Shown here: positions 1-6,022 of the stretch, one piece after another | Layout of the letters: every line of letters begins with the position of its first letter | Numbering within the stretch: the stretch's first letter is position 1 | Source: RBG-16-66-20 sp964616875 | GTDB taxonomy: Bacteria; Pseudomonadota; Gammaproteobacteria; Burkholderiales; SG8-39 | Reading direction: 5' to 3' | Length of the DNA stretch: 6,080 bases | NCBI GenBank assembly: GCA_964616875.1 | Contig: CAZTSJ010000138.1 | Coordinates: 1 to 6,080, forward strand | Made by a program: the position numbers and the translations under genes | Notes under the pieces: model-generated | The model's database searches: none | Told to the model about the DNA's origin: nothing | The model's input: only the letters and a program-made list of their open reading frames with translations

Positions 1-48
1 GGCAACGCCGGCGCGCGCCTCGCCTGCGGCGTGATTCAGCCTGGCTGA
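1..48 (+). CDS. sodC: C-terminal end of a Cu/Zn superoxide dismutase (5' truncated by window edge)
   Basis: Frame 1 is open from the first base and encodes GNAGARLACGVIQPG before TGA at 46-48. This matches the conserved C-terminal motif of Cu/Zn superoxide dismutases: Gly-Asn-Ala-Gly-x-Arg-Leu-Ala-Cys-Gly-Val-Ile is almost identical to the end of eukaryotic SOD1, and bacterial SodC ends in a similar Gly-Gly-Ala-Arg-x-Ala-Cys-Gly-Val-Ile. In the family, the Arg (residue 6 here) guides superoxide to the active site, and the Cys three residues later forms the intrasubunit disulfide. The enzyme dismutates superoxide to peroxide and oxygen, in bacteria usually in the periplasm. Only 15 residues are visible, so the metal ligands, the signal peptide and intactness of the gene cannot be judged. 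The call rests on this one motif. Confidence 0.8.
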   Translation, partial: GNAGARLACGVIQPG

Positions 49-109
49 ACTGAGCGGTTCTCCGGAACGCGCGCTTTTCGCGGGCGCGCTCATCGTCGGC
101 GTCGCCGCC

Positions 110-113
110 GGAG
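110..113 (+). promoter_or_regulatory. Ribosome binding site supporting the GTG start at 122
   Basis: GGAG lies 8 bases before GTG 122. It is the only Shine-Dalgarno-like run in the right place for any ATG, GTG or TTG in this frame near the 5' end, so it favours this start over the unusual upstream CTG codons at 41 and 50. Confidence 0.5.
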
Positions 114-121
114 CGCTCGGC

Positions 122-1366
122 GTGCCGGTCGATTTCGTGCTGTTCGCGCTCACGCTGGCCGGCGTGGCGCTGTTCCACCACCACACGTTGCAGGTCGCGC
201 TGATCGGCCTCGGTGTCATCACGCTCTACAAGCTTGGCTTCACCGGCTTCAAGGCCGGCGACGGGCTGCCCGGCCTCGCGCGGCACATGGCGCACGAGTG
301 GGTGATTCTCGCCAACCTGCTCGGGTTGCTGCTCGGCTTCGCGCTGCTTTCCAAGCACTTCGAGGAGTCGAACATCCCGGCGGAGTTGCCCAAGATCCTG
401 CCCGATGACTGGAAGGGCGGCTTCTTCCTTCTCGTGATCGTCTTCGTGCTGTCCTCGTTCCTCGACAACATCGCTGCCGCCCTCATCGGCGGCACGATGG
501 CCGGGGTCGTGTTCCGCCGCAAGGTGCACATCGGCTACCTCGCCGCGATCGTCGCCGCTTCGAACGCCGGCGGCGCGGGCAGCGTGGTCGGCGACACGAC
601 GACGACCATGATGTGGATCGACGGCGTGAGTCCGCTGGCGGTGCTTGATGCCTATATCGCCGCCGTACCGGCGCTCCTGGTCATCGGCTACTTCGCCGCG
701 CGCCAGCAGCATGCCTATTGCCCGATCAGCAAGGATGCGCCGCCGGGCATCAGGGTGGATTGGGCGCGCGTCGGTATCGTCGTCTTCATCCTGGTCGTCG
801 CGATCCTTTCCAACGTGATCTGCAACCTGGCGTATCCCGCGCTGCTCGACCGTTTTCCGGTGATCGGCGCGTCGGTCTGGGTGGCGATCCTCGTGTCGAC
901 GCCGATCCGCAGGCCGGATTGGGACTTGTTGCCCGAGGCCTTCAGGGGCACGGTGTTCCTGCTTTCGCTCGTGACCATCGCCTCGATGATGCCGGTGGAG
1001 AAATTGCCGCCAGCGAGCTGGCAGAGCGCGTTCAGCCTGGGCTTCATTTCCGCCGTGTTCGACAACATCCCGCTCACCGCGCTTGCACTGAAACAGGGCG
1101 GCTACGACTGGGGCATTCTTGCCTACTCGGTCGGTTTTGGCGGCTCCATGATCTGGTTCGGCTCCTCGGCTGGCGTCGCGCTCTCCAATATGTATCCTGA
1201 GGCGAAGTCCGTAGGCCGCTGGCTGGTGGCGGGGTGGCATGTCACGCTCGCCTACGTTCTCGGGTTCTTTTTCATGCTTGCCGTGTCAGGCTGGCATCCG
1301 ACTGACAAGCGCGGCAAGGCGATCTCGGTGCTGCCGACCCCCGCAGTGCAGTATGTGGCGGCTTGA
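122..1366 (+). CDS. IT-superfamily membrane transporter, NhaD/CitM-like (often annotated 'citrate transporter')
   Basis: This 414-residue, very hydrophobic inner-membrane protein has roughly 10-12 membrane spans. It shows the two-fold repeat typical of the ion transporter superfamily (NhaD, CitM, ArsB). Half one has SSFLDNIAAALIGG at about 111-124 and SNAGGAGSVVGDTTTTMMWI at 147-166, which resembles the NhaD motif ANAGGAWxPIGDVTTTMLWI. Half two has AVFDNIPLTAL at 311-321 and GGSMIWFGSSAGVALSNM at 340-357. The paired Asp-Asn-Ile motifs (D115, D314) lie where the half-membrane hairpins bind ion or substrate in this superfamily. Likely activity is Na+/H+ antiport or Na+- or H+-coupled transport of a carboxylate; the sequence does not decide between them. 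I chose GTG 122 because GGAG at 110-113 sits 8 bases upstream, but the frame stays open upstream to position 35. The gene is separated from the next operon by 132 bases and is probably a separate unit, perhaps read with the upstream sodC-like gene. Confidence 0.85.
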   Translation: MPVDFVLFALTLAGVALFHHHTLQVALIGLGVITLYKLGFTGFKAGDGLPGLARHMAHEWVILANLLGLLLGFALLSKHFEESNIPAELPKILPDDWKGGFFLLVIVFVLSSFLDNIAAALIGGTMAGVVFRRKVHIGYLAAIVAASNAGGAGSVVGDTTTTMMWIDGVSPLAVLDAYIAAVPALLVIGYFAARQQHAYCPISKDAPPGIRVDWARVGIVVFILVVAILSNVICNLAYPALLDRFPVIGASVWVAILVSTPIRRPDWDLLPEAFRGTVFLLSLVTIASMMPVEKLPPASWQSAFSLGFISAVFDNIPLTALALKQGGYDWGILAYSVGFGGSMIWFGSSAGVALSNMYPEAKSVGRWLVAGWHVTLAYVLGFFFMLAVSGWHPTDKRGKAISVLPTPAVQYVAA

Positions 1367-1385
1367 CCACGGTCAAGAATCCCGT

Positions 1386-1398
1386 TTCACATCGTGAA
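1386..1398. promoter_or_regulatory. 13-bp palindrome, candidate operator upstream of the TRAP operon promoter
   Basis: TTCAC-ATC-GTGAA is a perfect inverted repeat with 5-bp arms and a 3-base centre. It lies just upstream of the proposed -35 element, centred about 47 bases before the predicted transcription start. This placement suits a dimeric activator. It also fits the loose T-N11-A pattern of LysR-type sites, but that pattern is common by chance. No regulator gene is visible in the window. The assignment is an inference from symmetry and position only. Confidence 0.3.
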
Positions 1399-1404
1399 GT
1401 TGCC

Positions 1405-1432
1405 TTGCGGAGCGCGCGCAGGAGAGTAAAAT
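1405..1432 (+). promoter_or_regulatory. Candidate sigma-70 promoter for the TRAP-amidase operon
   Basis: TTGCGG (1405-1410; three of six matches to TTGACA) and TAAAAT (1427-1432; five of six matches to TATAAT) are separated by 16 bases. Transcription would start near 1439, leaving a leader of about 60 bases before ATG 1499. The -10 is an A/T-rich hexamer in otherwise GC-rich sequence, in the only sizeable gap before the operon. The weak -35 is compatible with activator dependence. This is prediction by eye only. Confidence 0.45.
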
Positions 1433-1483
1433 CTGCGGGCTTTTCGTCCGGGGGCACAACCCCGCGCCGGAGCAAAACTTCCT

Positions 1484-1492
1484 AGGAGGAGG
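1484..1492 (+). promoter_or_regulatory. Very strong ribosome binding site for the TRAP binding-protein gene
   Basis: AGGAGGAGG ends 6 bases before ATG 1499 and contains full-length complementarity to the 16S rRNA 3' end, in two overlapping registers. The following permease and amidase genes have little or no such signal. This fits high production of the periplasmic binding protein relative to its membrane partners. Confidence 0.85.
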
Positions 1493-1498
1493 CACCAA

Positions 1499-2635
1499 AT
1501 GAGCATCCAGAAAGACAAACCCGTCGCTTCGCGCCGCAAGTTCCTGTCCGGCGCTGCAGCGGCAACGGCCGGCGCGGCGACGCTCGGCTTTCCGATGATC
1601 GGCCGGACGCAAGGGCCGATTGTTCTCAAGATGCAGGGTGCATGGGGTGCGAAGGACATCTTCAACGAGATGGCCCAGGAGTACGTCACCCGCGTCAACG
1701 AAATGGCCGGCGGGCGGCTGCGCATCGACTATCTCCTCACGGGCTCGGTCGTGAAGACGTTCCAGGAGATGGATGCGGTGAGCAAAGGCGTGCTTGACGC
1801 CGCACACAGCGTTCCCGTGTACTGGTATGGCAAGTCGAAGGTGGCTTCGCTGTTCGGTTCCGGCCCGATCAACGGCTGCGACGCGCACCAGACGCTGGCA
1901 TGGATCTACCGCGGCGGCGGCCTGCAACTCTACAACGAGTTGCTTGCCAAGCTGAATCTCGACGTGGTCGGCTTCTTCGCCATGCCGATGCCGACCCAGC
2001 CCCTCGGCTGGTTCAAGAAGGCGATCAAGGACGCGAAGGAACTGAAGGGGCTGAAATACCGCACGGTGGGCCTCGCCGCGGACCTGTTCCAGGAAATGGG
2101 CACGAAGGTGACCCAGTTGCCGGGTGGCGAGATCATGCCGGCGTTGGAGAAGGGGGTGATCGACGCGTTTGAGTTCAACAATCCGACCTCCGACAGCCGC
2201 TTCGGGGCGCAGGACGTGATCAAGAACTACATGATGGGCAGCTACCACCAGGCGATGGAGTTTTTCGAGATCATCTTCAACAAGAAGAAGTGGGATTCGA
2301 TCCCGAAGGATCTGCAGGCGATCCTGCAGTACGCCGCCGAGGCTGCCAGCTCGTCGAACTGGTGGACCGCGATGGACAACTACTCGCGCGACCTGCAAAT
2401 CCTGAAGGACAAGCACAAGGTCAACGTGATCCGCACGCCGAAGTCGATTATGGCCGAACAACTCAAGGCCTGGGACGTGCTTACGGCGAGGCTGTCGAAA
2501 GAAGACCCGTTCTTCGCCAAGGTGGTCGAATCGCAGCGCGCGTGGGCCAAGCGTGTCGCCTACTACATGTTCGTCAACGAAGCCGACTACAAGCTCGGCT
2601 ACGAGCACATCTTCAAGACCAAGATCCCGGCTTAG
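1499..2635 (+). CDS. TRAP transporter periplasmic substrate-binding protein, Tat-exported (DctP-type; mannitol/chloroaromatic/alpha-keto acid class)
   Basis: This 378-residue extracytoplasmic solute receptor captures the ligand in the periplasm and delivers it to the DctQM permease. The N-terminus carries a twin-arginine signal: SRRKFLSG at 11-18, then an Ala/Gly-rich hydrophobic stretch to about 33, with the mature protein starting near 37-40 (VLKMQGAWG at 42-50). Family features follow: GGRLRIDYL at 71-79, a DAVSKGVLDAAHS segment at 92-104, VYWYGK at 107-112, and GLKYRT at 185-190. R188 of that last motif is at the position of the conserved Arg that binds the ligand carboxylate in TRAP receptors. 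GGEIMPALEKGVIDAFEFNN at 209-228 forms the second half of the binding cleft; in TakP-like relatives the Glu-x-Asn region contributes to ligand or Na+ binding. The ligand is therefore probably a carboxylate (keto or hydroxy acid, aromatic acid or similar). Length and domain order are normal. It is the first gene of the operon, with the strong ribosome binding site AGGAGGAGG. Confidence 0.93.
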   Translation: MSIQKDKPVASRRKFLSGAAAATAGAATLGFPMIGRTQGPIVLKMQGAWGAKDIFNEMAQEYVTRVNEMAGGRLRIDYLLTGSVVKTFQEMDAVSKGVLDAAHSVPVYWYGKSKVASLFGSGPINGCDAHQTLAWIYRGGGLQLYNELLAKLNLDVVGFFAMPMPTQPLGWFKKAIKDAKELKGLKYRTVGLAADLFQEMGTKVTQLPGGEIMPALEKGVIDAFEFNNPTSDSRFGAQDVIKNYMMGSYHQAMEFFEIIFNKKKWDSIPKDLQAILQYAAEAASSSNWWTAMDNYSRDLQILKDKHKVNVIRTPKSIMAEQLKAWDVLTARLSKEDPFFAKVVESQRAWAKRVAYYMFVNEADYKLGYEHIFKTKIPA

Positions 2636-2660
2636 GCTGGGCAAGGCAACAGTTACGGCT

Positions 2661-2686
2661 GGGGCGGCACCTGCAAGTGCCGCCCC
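2661..2686 (+). promoter_or_regulatory. Perfect 10-bp GC hairpin between binding-protein and permease genes (partial terminator / mRNA stabiliser)
   Basis: GGGGCGGCAC (2661-2670) pairs perfectly with GTGCCGCCCC (2677-2686) across a 6-base loop, CTGCAA. It starts 26 bases after the binding-protein stop and ends 28 bases before the dctQ-type start. The following bases, AATTAGTTT, are not a proper U-tract, so full Rho-independent termination is unlikely. Hairpins here are common in binding-protein operons, where they protect the upstream mRNA from 3' exonucleases or attenuate read-through so that the receptor exceeds the permease. The structure is seen directly; the role is inferred. Confidence 0.7.
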
Positions 2687-2714
2687 AATTAGTTTCGCGC
2701 CCCCGGGCTGAACA

Positions 2715-3314
2715 ATGCAGCGCCTGATTTATGCGATCGACCAGCTGAACAAGACCATCGGGCACGCGTTTGCCTGGTGCATCATCATCCTCACCTTCGG
2801 CACCTGCTACGAGGTGTTCGTGCGCTACGTGCTCAACGACCCCACCAGCTGGGCGTTCGATATGAGCTACCTGATGTACGGCGCGGTGTTCTACATGGCG
2901 GGCGCATACACGCTTTCCCGGGGCGGTCATGTGCGCGCCGACATGTTCTACCGGCTCTGGCGGCCGCGCGTACAGGCTACGGTGGAACTGGTCCTGTACG
3001 TGACGTTTTTCTTTCCCGGCATCCTGGCGCTGGTCTATTCCGGCTGGAGCTACGGCTACGACTCGGCGAGGATCCTCGAGGTCAGCGTCAACAGCCCGGC
3101 GGGCGTGCCGATCTGGCCGCTCAAGATGATGATTCCGATCGGCGCCGGGTTGATGGTGCTGCAGGGTCTCGCCGAACTGCTGCGGTGCGTGCAGTGCCTG
3201 CGCGACGGCCAGTGGACCGCGCGCATGCATGACGTCGAGGAACTCGAGAAGCAGATACTCGAGGAGCACGCGCGGAAGGCTGCTGCACAGGCGATGCAAG
3301 GGGCAGCTCGATGA
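2715..3314 (+). CDS. TRAP transporter small permease subunit (DctQ-type)
   Basis: This 199-residue inner-membrane protein has four predicted spans at about 15-36, 48-68, 88-109 and 133-156, the standard DctQ layout. Family marks are EVFVRYVL at 33-40 (the conserved Arg near the end of helix 1), the W46/Y52 region leading into helix 2, and GGHVRADMFY at 70-79 in the loop after helix 2. DctQ forms a stable complex with DctM and helps dock the periplasmic receptor; it is essential for Na+-coupled uptake although it does not itself carry the main transport path. The C-terminal tail (about 172-199) is charged and Glu/Lys/Ala-rich, probably a short cytoplasmic helix. A TGA two codons upstream makes ATG 2715 the first possible start. 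There is no convincing Shine-Dalgarno run before it (only GGGC), so translation may be weak. It overlaps the next gene by four bases (ATGA). Confidence 0.92.
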   Translation: MQRLIYAIDQLNKTIGHAFAWCIIILTFGTCYEVFVRYVLNDPTSWAFDMSYLMYGAVFYMAGAYTLSRGGHVRADMFYRLWRPRVQATVELVLYVTFFFPGILALVYSGWSYGYDSARILEVSVNSPAGVPIWPLKMMIPIGAGLMVLQGLAELLRCVQCLRDGQWTARMHDVEELEKQILEEHARKAAAQAMQGAAR

Positions 3315-4657
3315 CCGATCCGATGGTCGCCCTGGTGATGCTGGGGATCCTGGTCTTCGTGATCATGATCGGTTTCCCGGTCGCCTTTACGTTGATGGCG
3401 CTGGGCGTGGCGTTCGGTTACTACGCGTACTACCAGACCGGAACGGCGTTCTTTGACAACCGGGTCTTCTACCTGCTGACGCAGAATACCTTCACCGTGC
3501 TCAATAACGATGCGCTGGTGTCGATCCCGCTGTTCCTGCTGATGGGCTACCTGGTCGAGCGCGCCAACATTCTCGACAGCCTGTTCAAGAGCCTGCAGAT
3601 CGCGCTCAAAGGGGTTCCCGCCTCGCTCGCGGTGGCGACGCTCGCCACCTGCGCTCTGTTCGCGACCGCGACCGGCATCGTTGGCGCGGTAGTGACGCTG
3701 ATGGGCATGCTCGCGTTCCCGCAGATGATCAAGGCCGGCTACGACACGCGCCTCGCCGCCGGCGTGGTCTGCGCGGGCGGCTGCCTCGGGATCCTGATTC
3801 CGCCGTCGATCATGCTGATCGTCTATGGTGCCGTGGCGGGCCTGTCGGTGGTCAAGCTCTACGCCGCCGCGCTGATTCCCGGCTTCTTCCTCGCCGGCAT
3901 GTACGTCGTCTACGTCGTGGTGGTGGGGATCTTAAAGCCGCACCTGGCCCCGCCGTTGCCCAAGGGAGAGGGTGACTTCAGCATGCGCGAAGTGACCGTG
4001 ATGCTGGCGAAGTCTTTCTTCCCGCTCGCAATGCTGATTCTGTCGGTGCTCGGCGCGATCATGTTCGGGCTGGCGACGCCGACTGAAGCAGCCGCTGTCG
4101 GCGCGTTTGGGGCATTGCTGCTGGCTGCGGGCTACCGTTCGCTGACCTGGAAGGGATTGCGTGAATCGGTATTCCTCACCGCGCGCACCTCGGCGATGGT
4201 GTGCTGGCTGTTCGTTGGTTCGGCGACCTTCGCCTCGGTGTTCGCCTACCTCGGCGGCAACGTGATGATCAAGAATTTCGTGCTCGGCATGGACCTCAAC
4301 CCGATCACTTTCCTGCTGCTGTCGCAGCTCATCATCTTCATTCTCGGCTGGCCGCTGGAATGGACCGAAATCATCATCATCTTCGTGCCGATTTTCCTGC
4401 CGATGCTGCCGCACTTCGGCATCGACCCGATGCTGTTCGGCATCCTGGTGGCGATCAATCTGCAGACGGCATTCCTCTCGCCGCCGATGGCGATGGCGGC
4501 GTACTACCTGAAGGGCGTCAGCCCGCCTTCGGTGCTACTCACGCAAATTTTCAGCGGTTGCATGCCGTTCGTCTACATCGTGCTGGTGACGATGGTGCTG
4601 ATCTACGTGTTCCCGCAGATCACGTTCTGGCTGCCCAACGCCCTCTACGGCTCCTGA
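3311..4657 (+). CDS. TRAP transporter large permease subunit (DctM-type)
   Basis: This 448-residue polytopic inner-membrane protein is the transport subunit of the TRAP system, moving substrate with Na+ by an elevator mechanism in characterised homologues such as SiaQM. It is of normal DctM length with about 11-12 hydrophobic segments. Diagnostic motifs are SIPLFLLMGYLVERA at 71-85, GGCLGILIPPSIMLIVYG at 156-173 (the DctM GxLxIPPS signature, with Cys158 where Thr or Ser is frequent), GLATPTEAAAVGAFGALLL at 253-271 (second-half ion-binding hairpin), and LQTAFLSPPMAMAAYYLKGV at 384-403. A short polar loop (about 209-228, with Pro-Leu-Pro-Lys-Gly-Glu-Gly) separates the two halves. The start codon overlaps the dctQ-type stop (ATGA), implying translational coupling and fixed subunit ratios. 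The stop at 4655-4657 is three bases from the amidase start and in the same frame. DctM belongs to the same broad superfamily as the transporter at 122-1366, but they are not close copies. Confidence 0.94.
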   Translation: MTDPMVALVMLGILVFVIMIGFPVAFTLMALGVAFGYYAYYQTGTAFFDNRVFYLLTQNTFTVLNNDALVSIPLFLLMGYLVERANILDSLFKSLQIALKGVPASLAVATLATCALFATATGIVGAVVTLMGMLAFPQMIKAGYDTRLAAGVVCAGGCLGILIPPSIMLIVYGAVAGLSVVKLYAAALIPGFFLAGMYVVYVVVVGILKPHLAPPLPKGEGDFSMREVTVMLAKSFFPLAMLILSVLGAIMFGLATPTEAAAVGAFGALLLAAGYRSLTWKGLRESVFLTARTSAMVCWLFVGSATFASVFAYLGGNVMIKNFVLGMDLNPITFLLLSQLIIFILGWPLEWTEIIIIFVPIFLPMLPHFGIDPMLFGILVAINLQTAFLSPPMAMAAYYLKGVSPPSVLLTQIFSGCMPFVYIVLVTMVLIYVFPQITFWLPNALYGS

Positions 4658-4660
4658 CCC

Positions 4661-5998
4661 GTGGACGCCACTCGGCTTGAATGGTTGAGCGCGACCGACG
4701 CAGCGCGCGCGATCCACGAAGGATCCATCAGCGCCGAGCAACTGGTCGAAGCGTGCCTGGCACGCATTCGTGACGCCGAGCCGGAGGTGCAGGCCTGGCA
4801 ATTCCTCGATCCGGAGCACGCGCTTGCGCAGGCGCGTGCGCGCGACCTCGACCATAAGGAGGGGCGGCCGGCCGGTCCGCTGCACGGCGTTCCGGTCGGC
4901 ATCAAGGACATCATTGATACGTCGGATATGCCGACCGAGGACGGTACCGTATTGCATGCGGGGCGTATGCCGGACAAAGACGCGACCGTGGTCGCGATGC
5001 TGCGGGCGGCGGGCGCAGTGATTATGGGCAAGACGGTGACCACCGAATGCGCGACCTATTTTCCGGGCAAGACGCGCAATCCGCATAATCCCGAGCACAC
5101 GCCTGGCGGATCGTCTTCCGGGTCAGCGGCCGCGGTTGCCGCGGGAATGGTGCCGCTCGCGCTAGGCAGCCAGACTAACGGTTCGGTGATCCGCCCGGCC
5201 TCGTTTTGCGGCGTGTTCGGTTTCAAGCCGACCCATGGCCTCGTCCCGCGGCAGGGCATCATGAAGCTGTCGCGCACGCTGGACCATGTCGGCGTATTCG
5301 CGCGCACCCTGGAAGACGTGGCGCTCGCCGCAGGGCAGCTGGCCGGGCACGATGAGCGCGACCCGGACACCCATCCGCGCGCCGCGGTGCCGTTCCTGCG
5401 GGTGGCGCGGGAAGAGCCGCCGTTGCCGCCGCTGTTTGCGTTCGTGAAGACACCGCACTGGGAGCGGGTCGACGCGGATGCGCGCGAGGCGTTCGCCGAG
5501 CTTGTCAGCGTGCTGGGCGCCCAATGCACGGAATACGAGTTGCCGGAGTCATTGCACGCCGCCTGGGACTGGCATCGGACCATCATGCAGGCCGAGATGG
5601 CGGCCAACCTCGATCTTGAGTGGGAGAAGGGCCGCGACCGGCTGTCGGATTCACTGCGCGGCCGCCTGGCCGGTGGCCGCGAAGTCAGCGCGCTGGAATA
5701 TCAGAAGGCGCTGGCGCGGATCGCGCCCCTGAACGACGGTTTCGATGAGATTTTCGCGCGCTTCGACGCGGTACTGACACCGGCGGCCGCAGGGACCGCA
5801 CCCAAGGGACTGGAGTCCACGGGCGATCCGTCGTTCTGCACGCTGTGGACATTGTGCGGCATGCCGGCGCTCAGCCTGCCCCTGATGCGCGGGGAGAACG
5901 GCCTGCCGCTGGGCGTACAACTCGTCGGCAGGCGCGGCGACGATGCCCGCCTGCTGCGTACGGCGCGCTGGCTCGTTTCCCGGGCGCAGGTGGATTGA
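4661..5998 (+). CDS. Amidase, amidase-signature (AS) family hydrolase
   Basis: This 445-residue hydrolase cleaves carboxamide bonds through the Ser-cisSer-Lys triad of the AS family. The triad is complete: K82 in GVPVGIKDIID (76-86), S151 in GGSSSGSAAAVAAG (149-162) and the nucleophile S175 in GSQTNGSVIRPASFCG (169-184). The spacings K-69-S-24-S are the same as in malonamidase E2. The signature reads GSQTNGSVIRPA rather than the common GTDTGGSIRxPA, which with the short C-terminus argues against a genuine GatA; there are no gatB/gatC partners nearby. No signal peptide is present, so it is cytoplasmic and would act on imported or internal substrate. GTG 4661 is used because an in-frame TGA lies only three bases upstream. 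There is no Shine-Dalgarno run, so translation probably depends on ribosomes finishing the dctM-type gene. Its place directly after a TRAP permease suggests a related substrate, such as an amide-bearing acid; the exact substrate is unknown. Confidence 0.92.
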   Translation: MDATRLEWLSATDAARAIHEGSISAEQLVEACLARIRDAEPEVQAWQFLDPEHALAQARARDLDHKEGRPAGPLHGVPVGIKDIIDTSDMPTEDGTVLHAGRMPDKDATVVAMLRAAGAVIMGKTVTTECATYFPGKTRNPHNPEHTPGGSSSGSAAAVAAGMVPLALGSQTNGSVIRPASFCGVFGFKPTHGLVPRQGIMKLSRTLDHVGVFARTLEDVALAAGQLAGHDERDPDTHPRAAVPFLRVAREEPPLPPLFAFVKTPHWERVDADAREAFAELVSVLGAQCTEYELPESLHAAWDWHRTIMQAEMAANLDLEWEKGRDRLSDSLRGRLAGGREVSALEYQKALARIAPLNDGFDEIFARFDAVLTPAAAGTAPKGLESTGDPSFCTLWTLCGMPALSLPLMRGENGLPLGVQLVGRRGDDARLLRTARWLVSRAQVD

Positions 5999-6007
5999 AA
6001 CACGACA

Positions 6008-6014
6008 AAGGAGA
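6008..6014 (+). promoter_or_regulatory. Ribosome binding site for the last, truncated gene
   Basis: AAGGAGA lies 8 bases before ATG 6023, right after the amidase stop. It is good evidence that the open frame running off the window end is a real gene with independent translation initiation in the same operon. Confidence 0.75.
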
Positions 6015-6022
6015 ACCAGACC

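Noticed and set aside
69..89. GCGCGC/GCGCGC inverted repeat with a 9-base loop downstream of the sodC-like stop, considered as a terminator.
   Set aside because: There is no T-run after it, and alternating GC repeats of this size are expected by chance in such GC-rich sequence. It also lies in an open coding-like frame.
1367..1400. Terminator after the NhaD/CitM-like gene.
   Set aside because: The only symmetry is the 5-bp TTCAC/GTGAA palindrome with a 3-base centre and no T-tract; it is more plausible as a protein-binding site. Termination may be Rho-dependent.
1450..1463. GGGG-CACAA-CCCC mini-hairpin in the leader of the TRAP operon, considered as a riboswitch or attenuator element.
   Set aside because: It has four pairs only, no conserved riboswitch core and a leader of about 60 bases; it is too small to support.
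1373..2644. A 423-codon open frame on the minus strand covering the whole TRAP receptor gene.
   Set aside because: Its translation is rich in Arg, His, Leu and Val with no recognisable domain, and it mirrors the GC-rich third positions of the clearly real + strand gene. It is a shadow of high GC content.
2613..3299. A 228-codon minus-strand frame opposite the small permease gene.
   Set aside because: It has low-complexity Arg/His/Val-rich composition, no family resemblance, and lies fully antisense to a confidently identified DctQ-type gene.
3935..3980. The Pro-Leu-Pro-Lys-Gly-Glu-Gly loop of the large permease as a possible inserted repeat element read in frame.
   Set aside because: The loop lies at the normal hinge between DctM halves, the total length is typical, and no inverted repeat or second copy is visible in the window.
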